Shown one piece after another: positions 51,615 through 60,174 of a DNA stretch of 64,000 bases. A program made the translations under genes and the position numbers. Where the stretch lies: NCBI RefSeq assembly GCF_019711685.1, contig NZ_JAIGYQ010000003.1, positions 102,519-166,518 on the forward strand, given 5' to 3'. Under the pieces are notes generated by a model. The model did no database searches. It was given only the letters and a program-made list of their open reading frames with translations, and was not told the DNA's origin. The stretch is from Helicobacter turcicus (GTDB lineage: Bacteria > Campylobacterota > Campylobacteria > Campylobacterales > Helicobacteraceae). Position 1 is the first letter of the stretch. Each line of letters opens with the position of its first letter.

Positions 51615-52439
51615 ATGGAGGCGCGATTAAATTATGCTTTGCTTGGTGTATTTCTAGTAGCTTCGTTAGTGGCGTTGGCTGGATTTGTATTTTGGATGGG
51701 GAAGTATGATAGAAATTTAGGGGCTTATGAAGAATATTATTTGTATAACAAAGAATTACCCAAAGGGATTCGCATAGAAACTCCAGTGCGCTATTTAGGG
51801 CTTCCAGTGGGCTTTGTTAAAAGCTATGGTTTAAGCAAAGATCAAGGTAGAGTAGAGATTGTCCTTTGGGTGAAAAAAGAGATTACCTTGCGACAAGGAA
51901 CGCGTGCCATTGTGGAAGCGCAAGGCTTAACGGGAGGGAATTATATTGCACTTGCGCAAGGTAATGGAGAGCCTTTTGGTAAGGATAGTAAGGCGGTGAT
52001 AGGATTTGAGGAAAATTGGATTGAAAAGATTGGGAGTAAAACAGGAGTTGTTTTTGATAGGCTTGGAGTGGGTTTGGATAATCTAAATACGCTTTTAAGT
52101 GAGAAAAATCTAAAAAATGTGGAGATTTCACTAGAGAATATTATGCATGCTTCAACAGAGTTTAAAGTGGCACTAAATGGTTTTAATAGTGTGCTTGCTA
52201 GCACTAAAGAGACAATGAAAGAAATTCAAAAAAGCAGTGCGTTTTTTAATGCTTCCTTGCAACGTGGGGATTATAATCTGCGCTCTATCTTAACACCGCT
52301 CTTGTATCAATTAGAACAAAATTCTATACATTTAGATGGGGTTTTGCAAAGCGCACAAAGTGCTGTGGAAGCTTTTTCTAGCTCACCTAGTGGATTTTTA
52401 TTTGAAAAACAACAGGAGATTTTAGGACCAAGGGAGTAA
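51615..52439 (+). CDS. mlaD: MCE-domain lipid transporter protein MlaD
   Basis: N-terminal membrane anchor (NYALLGVFLVASLVALAGFVFWM), then one MCE domain (residues 40-115: GIRIETPVRYLGLPVGFVKSY and ARAIVEAQ-like TRAIVEAQGLTGGNYIAL), then a helical C-terminal tail. 274 aa. It forms a periplasmic hexamer on MlaEF. AGGAGG precedes the ATG. Confidence 0.93.
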   Translation: MEARLNYALLGVFLVASLVALAGFVFWMGKYDRNLGAYEEYYLYNKELPKGIRIETPVRYLGLPVGFVKSYGLSKDQGRVEIVLWVKKEITLRQGTRAIVEAQGLTGGNYIALAQGNGEPFGKDSKAVIGFEENWIEKIGSKTGVVFDRLGVGLDNLNTLLSEKNLKNVEISLENIMHASTEFKVALNGFNSVLASTKETMKEIQKSSAFFNASLQRGDYNLRSILTPLLYQLEQNSIHLDGVLQSAQSAVEAFSSSPSGFLFEKQQEILGPRE

Positions 52440-52441
52440 AA

Positions 52442-53011
52442 ATGCTTAGGACTTTGAGATATGGTGCGTGGATTTTGGGGCTTACAATTATTTTTAGTGG
52501 ATGTTTTGGAAAAGTGCCACAAATGCAATACTATGAATTAGAAGCACTAGGGGATAAAAGCGGATTCCAAACTAAAGCAAGAAATATGCAATCAATGGAT
52601 TCTAATAAAAATTTGAAAATGCGCACAATTTCGTGGGAAATTAACGTTGCGCAAAAAATTGCTAGTAAAAAAATTGCGTATAAAAACAATACTAATAGTA
52701 TTGCTTATTTTTCAAAAAATGCATGGATTGAGCCATTTTCTGTCATGCTTGACTCTCTTGCGCAAAAAATTGCTATAAATTATGGAATCTGTAACGATAC
52801 AAGCACAGAGCATTTGAAAATTAATGTATTAGATTGTTATTTTGATACACAAAGAGAGAGTGTGTTTGTGCGTCTTTTAGTAGAATCTAAAAAAGGTAGT
52901 GCATTTGTGGTGAAAGAAGAGTTGGTTGAGAGCGGAGGATTTATTAAGATTATTGAAGGTTTTGAACGTGCTTTAAATACGGCATTTTTGGAAGTCTTTA
53001 GAAAATTCTAG
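52442..53011 (+). CDS. ABC transport auxiliary lipoprotein
   Basis: Lipobox FSGC at residues 18-21 after a membrane-type leader (WILGLTIIFSGC). The mature part begins FGKVPQMQYYELE, a common opening of PqiC/YmbA-like auxiliary proteins of MCE systems, and continues in a beta/alpha layout; the C-terminus has FERALNTAFLEVFRKF. 189 aa. It probably anchors the Mla machine at the outer membrane. It lies two bases after mlaD. Confidence 0.75.
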   Translation: MLRTLRYGAWILGLTIIFSGCFGKVPQMQYYELEALGDKSGFQTKARNMQSMDSNKNLKMRTISWEINVAQKIASKKIAYKNNTNSIAYFSKNAWIEPFSVMLDSLAQKIAINYGICNDTSTEHLKINVLDCYFDTQRESVFVRLLVESKKGSAFVVKEELVESGGFIKIIEGFERALNTAFLEVFRKF

Positions 53012-53020
53012 GGGGAGAAA

Positions 53021-53368
53021 GTGGAGTATCGTATCGCCTTAGAAGAGTTAGAGTTAGAATGCATTATTGGAATCTTGCCTTTTGAGAGAGAAAAAATGCA
53101 AAAAATCTGTATTGATGCGGAATTTGTTGTTGAAAAAAAGGTGGAGTATTTGGATTATCGTTTGTTAAAGGATCACATTGCAAATGCTTTTGCAAAAGAA
53201 TTTGGATTGCTAGAGGAGGCGCATGATTATTTTTTAGGAACGATTCCAAAGGATTTTCCACAAATCAAGGAGTTTTGGATTAAAATCACAAAGCTTGAAA
53301 TTTTTAGTGATTGTAAAGTTGCAATCACAAGTCATTATAAGAGGAGTAACGATGGACTTACAGATTAA
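53021..53368 (+). CDS. folB: Dihydroneopterin aldolase (FolB-like)
   Basis: Folate pathway enzyme, 115 aa, GTG start with GGGGGAG upstream. IALEELELECIIGILPFEREKMQKICID is the first FolB block (Glu22-like residue and IGI turn). The catalytic Lys is in FWIKITKLEIF near the C-terminus. Short and rather divergent, but the fold blocks are in place. It overlaps bcp by 17 bases. Confidence 0.8.
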   Translation: MEYRIALEELELECIIGILPFEREKMQKICIDAEFVVEKKVEYLDYRLLKDHIANAFAKEFGLLEEAHDYFLGTIPKDFPQIKEFWIKITKLEIFSDCKVAITSHYKRSNDGLTD

Positions 53369-53822
53369 TCAAGAAGCCCCACTTTTTAGCCTTCCAAATC
53401 AAGATAATGTAGAAATTGCATTGCAAGATTTTCGCGGAAGCTATGTGGTGTTGTATTTTTATCCAAAGGATAAAACACCCGGTTGCACGACGCAAGCATG
53501 TGATTTTAGGGATTCTATGGAATCTTTAAGTGCGCTAAATGCTGTGATTTTAGGCGTTAGTCCAGATAGCGTGAAGATGCACCAAAGTTTTATTGAGAAA
53601 GAGTCACTAAATTTCACACTTCTAAGTGATAGTGAGAAAAATGTGCTTAAAAGTTATGGTGCTTGGGGAATAAAAAAACTCTATGGTAAGGAATATAAGG
53701 GAGTGATTCGCTCAACTTTTATTATTGACCCAAAAGGTAAAATTGCGTTTTTTTGGAGAAATGTTAGGGTAAAAGGGCATATTGAAGCCATTAAAGAAAA
53801 ACTAAAAGAATTAGGGGCGTAA
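53352..53822 (+). CDS. bcp: Peroxiredoxin, Bcp/PrxQ type
   Basis: Thiol peroxidase, 156 aa. Peroxidatic Cys is in FYPKDKTPGCTTQACDFRD with a resolving Cys five residues later, as in Bcp. IRSTFIIDPKGKI is the C-terminal Arg block. ATG at 53352 follows GAGGAG; the in-frame ATG at 53295 lies well within folB and is not used. Confidence 0.93.
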   Translation: MDLQINQEAPLFSLPNQDNVEIALQDFRGSYVVLYFYPKDKTPGCTTQACDFRDSMESLSALNAVILGVSPDSVKMHQSFIEKESLNFTLLSDSEKNVLKSYGAWGIKKLYGKEYKGVIRSTFIIDPKGKIAFFWRNVRVKGHIEAIKEKLKELGA

Positions 53823-53833
53823 AATTAACCCCT
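53813..53833 (+). terminator. Weak hairpin after bcp
   Basis: AGGGG (53813-53817) and CCCCT (53829-53833), 11-base loop, then TATTTT. It lies across the bcp stop and the end of convergent htrA. Confidence 0.35.
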
Positions 53834-55254
53834 TATTTTGCCACAACACTAAAGATTCTACCACCACGATTTATGAGCATACGTTTTGTTTGTCCCTTGT
53901 AACGTTGCATGGCTTGGTTAAATTCTTTAAGATTTGTGATGCGATAGCTCTCAATTTGCGTGATAATATCTCCCATGTTAAAGCCTAGCTCATCAGCTCT
54001 TGAGCCTTGTTGAACTTTGCTTACAAGCACTCCTTCGACGCTATTTGGAATCCCAAATTGATTTTTAACATTTTGACTAAGAGGAGTTACCTCAAGACCG
54101 GGTATTCCACTTTTTGTGCTATCGCTTACTTTTTGGTTTGCTTTATCCTTAGCCTTTGTAAGTGTTAGAGTTAATATTTCCTCACTCTTATCACGTATAA
54201 TATTTAATGTAACTTTGGAATTTGGATTGAGTGTGCCAATGATATTTTTTAGCTCAGCTGCGTTTTTTACCGAGATTCCATTGACTTTAGTGATTAAATC
54301 CCAAATCCGTAATCCTCCTTTTTGTGCAGGAGAATTTTCTTCAATAGAAATCACCACTGCACCCTTTTGATTCTTATAGGTATCTTTTAAATCCTCACTA
54401 ACATCTTGAATGCTAACACCTAAATATCCGCGTTCAATCACACCATCTTCAATAAGTGCTTTAGCGATTTTTTTTACCATTTCAGAGGGAATTGCAAATC
54501 CGATTCCGTGATTTCCTCCTGTGCGTGAGAGAATAGCTGTATTAATACCAATAAGCCCTCCACGGCTATCTATAAGCGCACCACCGCTATTTCCGGGATT
54601 TATGGAAGCATCTGTTTGGATAAAGTTTTCATAATCATTAATTCCAATCCCACTTTTATTAAGCGCAGAGATGATACCTTGTGTAACGCTCTCCCCAACA
54701 CCAAAAGGGTTTCCAATCGCAAAAACGACATCACCCACTTGTAAATCATTGCTAGAGGCAAATTTTAAAAATGGTAAGTCTCTTGCATTAATTTTAATAA
54801 TTGCTAAATCACTTTTAGCATCTTTTCCAATAACCTTTGCTTCATATTCCTTGTTGGATTCTGGAAGTGCGACAAGAATTTTGTCTGCTCCGTCAATAAC
54901 ATGATTGTTTGTTACAATATAGCCATCTTTGGAGATGATTACGCCGCTTCCTAAACTTCTCTCCACTCTATCTTTTGGAATTATCGCCCCAAAGGAGTCC
55001 CCAAAAAACTGCCGAAAGAAAGGATCGCTAAAAATTGGATGATTTTGAAGATTTGGTGCCCTAACTTTTTTTTGTGTAGAAATATTCACAACTGCATTTT
55101 TTGCTTCCTTAATGGAGTTATAAAAAGAATAAATTTTAGTCTGTGAAACATCTGGAGTTTCACGAATTGTTACATTTGGTAATTCACTTACTTCAAAAGC
55201 AAACACATTGCTGACAACTAGCGCGCCAACAAGTAGTAAATTTTTTATTTTCAT
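53833..55254 (-). CDS. htrA: Periplasmic serine protease/chaperone HtrA (DegP-like)
   Basis: Secreted quality-control protease; H. pylori and C. jejuni HtrA also cleave E-cadherin. Signal peptide MKIKNLLLVGALVVSNVFAF. Catalytic triad His in VTNNHVIDG, Asp in DAKSDLAIIKI, Ser in INPGNSGGALID. Two PDZ domains: residues about 270-360 (GYLGVSIQDVSEDL) and 390-470 (SKVQQGSRADELGFNMGDII). 473 aa, normal. AAGGAG is well placed. A single gene with a short upstream gap to dxr. Confidence 0.95.
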   Translation of the reverse strand: MKIKNLLLVGALVVSNVFAFEVSELPNVTIRETPDVSQTKIYSFYNSIKEAKNAVVNISTQKKVRAPNLQNHPIFSDPFFRQFFGDSFGAIIPKDRVERSLGSGVIISKDGYIVTNNHVIDGADKILVALPESNKEYEAKVIGKDAKSDLAIIKINARDLPFLKFASSNDLQVGDVVFAIGNPFGVGESVTQGIISALNKSGIGINDYENFIQTDASINPGNSGGALIDSRGGLIGINTAILSRTGGNHGIGFAIPSEMVKKIAKALIEDGVIERGYLGVSIQDVSEDLKDTYKNQKGAVVISIEENSPAQKGGLRIWDLITKVNGISVKNAAELKNIIGTLNPNSKVTLNIIRDKSEEILTLTLTKAKDKANQKVSDSTKSGIPGLEVTPLSQNVKNQFGIPNSVEGVLVSKVQQGSRADELGFNMGDIITQIESYRITNLKEFNQAMQRYKGQTKRMLINRGGRIFSVVAK

Positions 55255-55434
55255 AAAAATACTCCTTAAAATTTTGTGCGTATTATTTCAAAAAATTGTA
55301 AATCAATAAATAATAAAAATGCAATTATGAAGGAATTGGAATTTTTTTAAAATGAAATTTAGATTTTAGAGTGGAAGTTTTGCAAGCGGAATTTTTGTAG
55401 TTAGAATCAAAAATACAGAATCTAAAGGGAGTCC

Positions 55435-56598
55435 TTACAAAAGTTTTCTTGCGTATTCTCTCACTTCTAAATCTAAAGTTCTGATGCTATCCATATCATT
55501 AAAATTAGGATTTTTAAAAGCCTCTAATGCACTTTGGATTATTTCAGAAATTCTACCAAAAACAATGGAGTCTTGTAAAAATGCTTCTACTGCTACTTCG
55601 TTGGAAGCATTTAGCACTAGCCCTAATTTTGGGTTCTCTAACAATGTGTTTTTTAGATTCCATAGCGGATAGCGCTTGGGGTCAATGTTTTGGAGCTTGT
55701 AGTTAATATTTTGAAAATTTAGGCGCTCAATAATAGAATCGCAAGTCTTTATGGAATTCTTTTTGGATTTTTGTTTGCATTCTCCAAAATCTCTTAAAAA
55801 CTGCTCTTGCAAACCTAATCCAAAGCAAATAGCATAAGCAATAGGTAGCTGCATATTTGTATGCGCAAGGTGCGCAACAACACTCCCATCTAAAAACTCT
55901 ACAAGCCCATGTATATGAGAGTTACGCTCAATAAAAGCATCAATATTTTTAGAGCCAAAAAGCCAGTAAGCTTCTAAGATTTCAAAGAGTTTATTGACCA
56001 TTGTCGCAGAATCTATGGTGATTTTCTTGCCCATTTTCCAGTTTGGGTGCTTTAGTGCATTTGTTGCGCTTTGTTGCGGGATTGTTTCAAGAGGGGTATC
56101 ACGGAATGCACCGCCACTTGCTGTAATGTAGAGATTCCTAAAAGGGCGAGGAGATTTGTTGAAATTTAGCAAATAACTTAGACTAAAATGCTCACTATCA
56201 ATGGGGATAATGTATTCCATGTCTATGCAATCTCCACCTACAACGAGACTTTCTTTATTGGCAAGTGCCACTTTTTTACCACAATTTATTGCACACAAAG
56301 TCGGTTCTAAACCGATAAATCCTACAAGTGCATTAATTACAAGTTTGGATTGTGATTCTATAATGGCTTGTAAGATTCCGATATTTCCAGTGTAGATTTT
56401 GCCCTTAAATTCTGACGTGATAAGGCTTTTATCATTTGAATCCGCGATAATTACAGCTTTTGGGCGAAATTGCAAAATTTGTGCATTAAGTAGCGCAATA
56501 TTTTTGCCCACTCCTAACACTTCTATTGGAAGTTTATAACGTGCTGCAATTGCAAGAGCATTGACACCAATAGAACCGCTAGAACCTAAGATAATCAT
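55435..56598 (-). CDS. dxr: 1-deoxy-D-xylulose-5-phosphate reductoisomerase
   Basis: Makes MEP in non-mevalonate isoprenoid synthesis. NADPH site MIILGSSGSIGVNALAIA at the N-terminus, GKKVALANKESLVVGGD, IPIDSEHFSLSYLL with the metal ligands, and TASGGAFRDTPLE. 387 aa. Starts inside cdsA, overlapping 20 bases; the start lacks the usual few extra N-terminal residues but keeps the complete motif. Confidence 0.95.
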   Translation of the reverse strand: MIILGSSGSIGVNALAIAARYKLPIEVLGVGKNIALLNAQILQFRPKAVIIADSNDKSLITSEFKGKIYTGNIGILQAIIESQSKLVINALVGFIGLEPTLCAINCGKKVALANKESLVVGGDCIDMEYIIPIDSEHFSLSYLLNFNKSPRPFRNLYITASGGAFRDTPLETIPQQSATNALKHPNWKMGKKITIDSATMVNKLFEILEAYWLFGSKNIDAFIERNSHIHGLVEFLDGSVVAHLAHTNMQLPIAYAICFGLGLQEQFLRDFGECKQKSKKNSIKTCDSIIERLNFQNINYKLQNIDPKRYPLWNLKNTLLENPKLGLVLNASNEVAVEAFLQDSIVFGRISEIIQSALEAFKNPNFNDMDSIRTLDLEVREYARKLL

Positions 56599-57403
56599 AT
56601 CTAATAAATCCTAAAAGTGCGTAAAGAACGATAACACCAAAAAAATATCCATCTAAGCGGTCTAGGATTCCTCCATGTCCTGGGAATAGCTTTCCGCTGT
56701 CTTTTACGCCTGCTTGACGCTTTAAAAAGCTTTCATACAAATCTCCAAATACACTTGTGAAACTTGTAAGAAGAGTTAAAAAAAATGCACTAAAAAAGCC
56801 ACAAACACCGAGTCCAATAAGTGTGCCAACAATTGTTGCTACACTGATACCAACAAGCACACCTTCTTTGGTTTTATTTGGAGAAGTTGGGCAAAATGCG
56901 CTATTTGTAAAGAGTTTTCCGCCAATCATTTTTCCTCCAACATAGGCAAAACTATCGGTTAATCCAATAGTGAAAAGTAGCCAAATCACGGCATTTATGG
57001 AGTATTCAAGATATAATAGATAGAGAAAAATAAAAGGAATCGTAGGGTAGATAAAAGGCATCATTTGTTCTAGTCTGCCACGTTTAGTGTAGCTTTGATA
57101 TGAACCCAAAATCACGAGGGCGACGAATGCGCCAATAGAGGACTCATAGATATAGACACTCGCCCAAGTTAGAATTGCTAGAGTCCAAAATGCAAAATTA
57201 GGCGTGTTAAAACTTGCTTTATCTTTGCTAGGGGTTGTGTTGTAAAGCTTGTAAGCTTCATAAAATCCGATTAAAAATGCGATTCCAAGCACACTCCATA
57301 GTAAAAATGGGCTGTGAAAAATCACGATTAAAATAACAGCAATAAGCATCACAAGGGCTGTGTAAATGCGACTAGGCTCTAAAACTTTGATATTATCTAG
57401 CAT
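56579..57403 (-). CDS. cdsA: Phosphatidate cytidylyltransferase
   Basis: Makes CDP-diacylglycerol, the substrate of PgsA encoded at 11.3 kb. Multiple membrane segments; the C-terminal signature S-x2-KR-x5-SGKL(F)PGHGGILDR(L/F)D is present in SFLKRQAGVKDSG and KLFPGHGGILDRLDGYFF. 274 aa. First gene of cdsA-dxr with a TATAAT box upstream. Confidence 0.94.
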   Translation of the reverse strand: MLDNIKVLEPSRIYTALVMLIAVILIVIFHSPFLLWSVLGIAFLIGFYEAYKLYNTTPSKDKASFNTPNFAFWTLAILTWASVYIYESSIGAFVALVILGSYQSYTKRGRLEQMMPFIYPTIPFIFLYLLYLEYSINAVIWLLFTIGLTDSFAYVGGKMIGGKLFTNSAFCPTSPNKTKEGVLVGISVATIVGTLIGLGVCGFFSAFFLTLLTSFTSVFGDLYESFLKRQAGVKDSGKLFPGHGGILDRLDGYFFGVIVLYALLGFIRYDYLRF

Positions 57404-57688
57404 ACTTTTCCTAAAATTGACTTGTATTTGATTATAGCTAAGAATTGCTTTTAAAGTGCTTGTTTTTAAGAAAACTTAAGATTGTAAAATACAGAATCCA
57501 AATTAAATCAAATGGTTAAGAGTTTAATGACATTTTATAACATAGTTCTTTATCTTGCTATGACCTTTTACTTAAGCAATATTTTGCAAGAAAAAATTTT
57601 GCAAGAAGTAGAGTTTTCTATGCATTTCTCTTTTTAACCCCTTAGCAGAAATCAAAGCCACTTTAACTTGAAGAGCCTAATGCCTAGC
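57404..57688. other. Intergenic region between cdsA and pcm
   Basis: 285 bases without a credible gene. It holds the cdsA promoter at the left. The rest is AT-rich with a short direct repeat GCCTA near 57669-57685 and no T-tailed hairpin. Confidence 0.45.
57431..57436 (-). promoter_or_regulatory. -10 box of cdsA-dxr
   Basis: AGC-TATAAT on the minus strand, 27 bases before the cdsA ATG. Confidence 0.55.
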
Positions 57689-58324
57689 CTAATTGCGCTC
57701 TAGCCCACTAACAACAGGCACAAACACGCAGTGTTCTAGCTCCTCTTTTTGGGTTAGGATTCCATTTTGTTTTCTAAAACGCATAATGATTTGTGCATTA
57801 TTTACAAGCATTGGAGCAACTAGGATTCCACCCTCATTTAGCTGTTCTATAAGGCTTTTTGGAATTTCTGTAGTAGAAGCTGAGAATAGGATTCTATCAT
57901 AAGGAGCAAAGGTCGCCCAGCCATTTTGTCCATCATCAAGCTTGGTGTTAATATTATAAATATTGCAAACTTTGATGCGTTCCCTTGCTTCAAGCCAAAG
58001 CTTTTCAATGCGCTCAATGCTAAATACGCGACGAACAATTTTACTTAAAATTGCAGCTTGGTAGCCACTGCCACAACCGATTTCTAGCACAGAATCAACA
58101 CCTTCACATTGTAAATATTCGGTCATTTTAGCCACCGTTAGAGGTGAGCTAATCCATTGACTTGCCCCCATAGGAAGCGCATCAAGAGCGTATGCAAGAT
58201 GTTTAAAGCCATTAGGAACAAAGATCTCACGATTAATACTTAAAAATGCCTTTTCAGTAAGTGGGCTAATCGGAAAGTGCTTAGAAATTTCAAGCACCAA
58301 ATTTGCAGTTTTTAGCGCTTGCAT
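57689..58324 (-). CDS. pcm: Protein-L-isoaspartate O-methyltransferase
   Basis: Repairs isoaspartyl residues using SAM. SAM site VLEIGCGSGYQAAILSK (near 78-94), the post-I motif FSIERIEKLW, and the substrate block DALPMGASQWISSPLTVA. 211 aa. Last gene of the nrdB-nitrilase-pcm run; H. pylori also keeps pcm next to nrdB. Confidence 0.94.
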   Translation of the reverse strand: MQALKTANLVLEISKHFPISPLTEKAFLSINREIFVPNGFKHLAYALDALPMGASQWISSPLTVAKMTEYLQCEGVDSVLEIGCGSGYQAAILSKIVRRVFSIERIEKLWLEARERIKVCNIYNINTKLDDGQNGWATFAPYDRILFSASTTEIPKSLIEQLNEGGILVAPMLVNNAQIIMRFRKQNGILTQKEELEHCVFVPVVSGLERN

Positions 58325-58328
58325 ATCC

Positions 58329-59054
58329 TTAACTTAATCCAATATTGATGTATTTTCGCACCTGTGTGATAGCATTAAAATCAGCTTTTGCGCCTATGAT
58401 TTCTTTGCTATCATCTGTTATTGCTACTCCAAAGGGCGTAATGATTCCGCTTCCTTTAGCGCAAGTGTCATTTGCCCCGCTACTTGCTAACACAAAGCTT
58501 TGTGTGGTGATGGCTAGGGCTTTTGTAAGTGTTTCAAAGTTGTCTTTACGTTCTTTTCCCCATTGCGCAGGAACAAAGATTAAATCGCAACCTTTAACTC
58601 TTTCCCAAAGCTCAATAAAGCGCAACTCAAAGCAGTTTAGTGCTCCACAGACTAAATCATCAATTTTAAAATGTGAAATTTCGGCAATATCTCCACTTTG
58701 GAAGTGCAAATGCTCATTGCCAAGTGGAAAAAGCTTGTGTTTGCTTTGCTTGTGTAGCAATTCTCCTTTGTGGAAGACTTTTAAATTATTATAAAATCCA
58801 TTGCGGTATTTTTCAATCATCGTAGTAATAATGGTGCGGTCGCTTGATAACGTGAGCAGTGTTTTTGTTGCTTCTTTTGCAAACGCACTTGCTTCGTCCA
58901 TTTTTTGGTAACAAAAGTTTGTTAAACACACTTCTGGTGCTAGAATGATAGAATCCCCCTCACATTCAATAATGAGATTGCGTAAATGTTCTAAATTCTC
59001 CTCAAAATTTTGCTTTGTTTTAACTTGTAAAGAATAAAGTTGCTTAGAAATCAT
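58329..59054 (-). CDS. Carbon-nitrogen hydrolase (nitrilase superfamily), 241 aa
   Basis: Catalytic triad: Glu in [12 protein letters not shown], Lys in [13 protein letters not shown], Cys in [12 protein letters not shown], all in the right order. ATG 59054 ([10 protein letters not shown]) is chosen; a 28-residue extension runs through the nrdB end. C. jejuni carries a related gene annotated as a carbon-nitrogen hydrolase. Likely omega-amidase or carbamoylputrescine-amidase-type activity, but the substrate cannot be told. Overlaps nrdB by 11 bases. Confidence 0.85.
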   Translation of the reverse strand: MISKQLYSLQVKTKQNFEENLEHLRNLIIECEGDSIILAPEVCLTNFCYQKMDEASAFAKEATKTLLTLSSDRTIITTMIEKYRNGFYNNLKVFHKGELLHKQSKHKLFPLGNEHLHFQSGDIAEISHFKIDDLVCGALNCFELRFIELWERVKGCDLIFVPAQWGKERKDNFETLTKALAITTQSFVLASSGANDTCAKGSGIITPFGVAITDDSKEIIGAKADFNAITQVRKYINIGLS

Positions 59055-60069
59055 CAAAATTAATACTCCCTTTTGCGTAATTTGTAACATTTCCTTCAAA
59101 AAAATTGGTTTTTTGCTCGTTAAATGAACTAAAAGCATCCACCCATTTTATTGGGTGCCTTGCATTATAAAGTGCTGGTAAGCCCACGCGTGTTAAACGA
59201 TTGTCTGCAAGGTAGCAGATATATTCATGAATGATTTCACTCGTAAGACCTAAAATTCGTCCTTGCGTGATGTAATCCCCCCACGCAGATTCTACGCGCA
59301 CTGCTTCTCTAAACATTTCTATAACTTCATCAATTAAATCCTTGGTAAAAAGATGTGGCATTTCTTTTTTTAGTGAGTTAATTAGATTTTGGAATAATAA
59401 CAAATGGGTAACTTCATCACGTTGGATAAAGCGAATCATTTGTGCGCTTCCTAGCATTTTTCCACTTCTAGCTAATGTGTAAAAAAATGCAAATCCGCTG
59501 TAAAAATAAATCCCCTCTAAGATTTGATTGGCAAACATTGCCTTTAGAAGTGTGGATTCTGTGGGATTTACAGCAAGTTCCTCATAAACATTAGCAATGT
59601 AGTCATTTTTGTTTCTTAACTGAATATCTGTGCGCCACATTTCATAGATTTCATCAGTATTTGCAGAAATAGATTCCACCATTACTGCATAACTTTGGGA
59701 ATGTAGTGCTTCTTCAAAGGCTTGGCGCACTAAAATTAAGTTAATTTCTGGGCTTGTAACATAGGGATTAACATTATCAATTAAGTTATTTGTTTGCAAG
59801 GAGTCCATAAAGATAAGTTGGGCTAATGCTCTATCATAGCCGATTTTTTCCTCTGGCGTTAAGCCATCAGAATAATCGCGTTTATCTTGTGTCATATTAA
59901 CTTCTTCAGGAAACCAAGAGTTTGCAAGCATTACTTTCCAAAGATTATAAGCCCATTGGTATTTGATTTTATTTAGTTCAAAAATACTTGTAGGATTTCC
60001 CCCAAAAATACGTCGTTCATTAACGCTTTCTTGAGAGCTTGGATTGTAAATTTTTTTACGATTAATCAT
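59044..60069 (-). CDS. nrdB: Ribonucleotide reductase class Ia small subunit
   Basis: NrdB holds the diiron-tyrosyl radical. Opening [26 protein letters not shown] resembles H. pylori NrdB. Iron ligands: Glu/His in [19 protein letters not shown] and Glu-x2-His in [13 protein letters not shown]. 341 aa. I choose 60069; ATGs at 60072 and 60084 are in frame, with AAGG best placed for 60069-60072. NrdA is not in the window. Confidence 0.93.
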   Translation of the reverse strand: MINRKKIYNPSSQESVNERRIFGGNPTSIFELNKIKYQWAYNLWKVMLANSWFPEEVNMTQDKRDYSDGLTPEEKIGYDRALAQLIFMDSLQTNNLIDNVNPYVTSPEINLILVRQAFEEALHSQSYAVMVESISANTDEIYEMWRTDIQLRNKNDYIANVYEELAVNPTESTLLKAMFANQILEGIYFYSGFAFFYTLARSGKMLGSAQMIRFIQRDEVTHLLLFQNLINSLKKEMPHLFTKDLIDEVIEMFREAVRVESAWGDYITQGRILGLTSEIIHEYICYLADNRLTRVGLPALYNARHPIKWVDAFSSFNEQKTNFFEGNVTNYAKGSINFDDF

Positions 60070-60120
60070 CATTGCGCCTTGCAAAAAAATAAAATATATT
60101 GTTAAAATTTTGAGAATGGG

Positions 60121-60126
60121 ATTATA
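60121..60126 (-). promoter_or_regulatory. -10 box of the nrdB operon
   Basis: TATAAT on the minus strand about 50 bases before the ATG. Confidence 0.5.
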
Positions 60127-60174
60127 GGACTTTATAGTTTAAAATTGATTAAATATGACTTTTAGGAATAAAAC

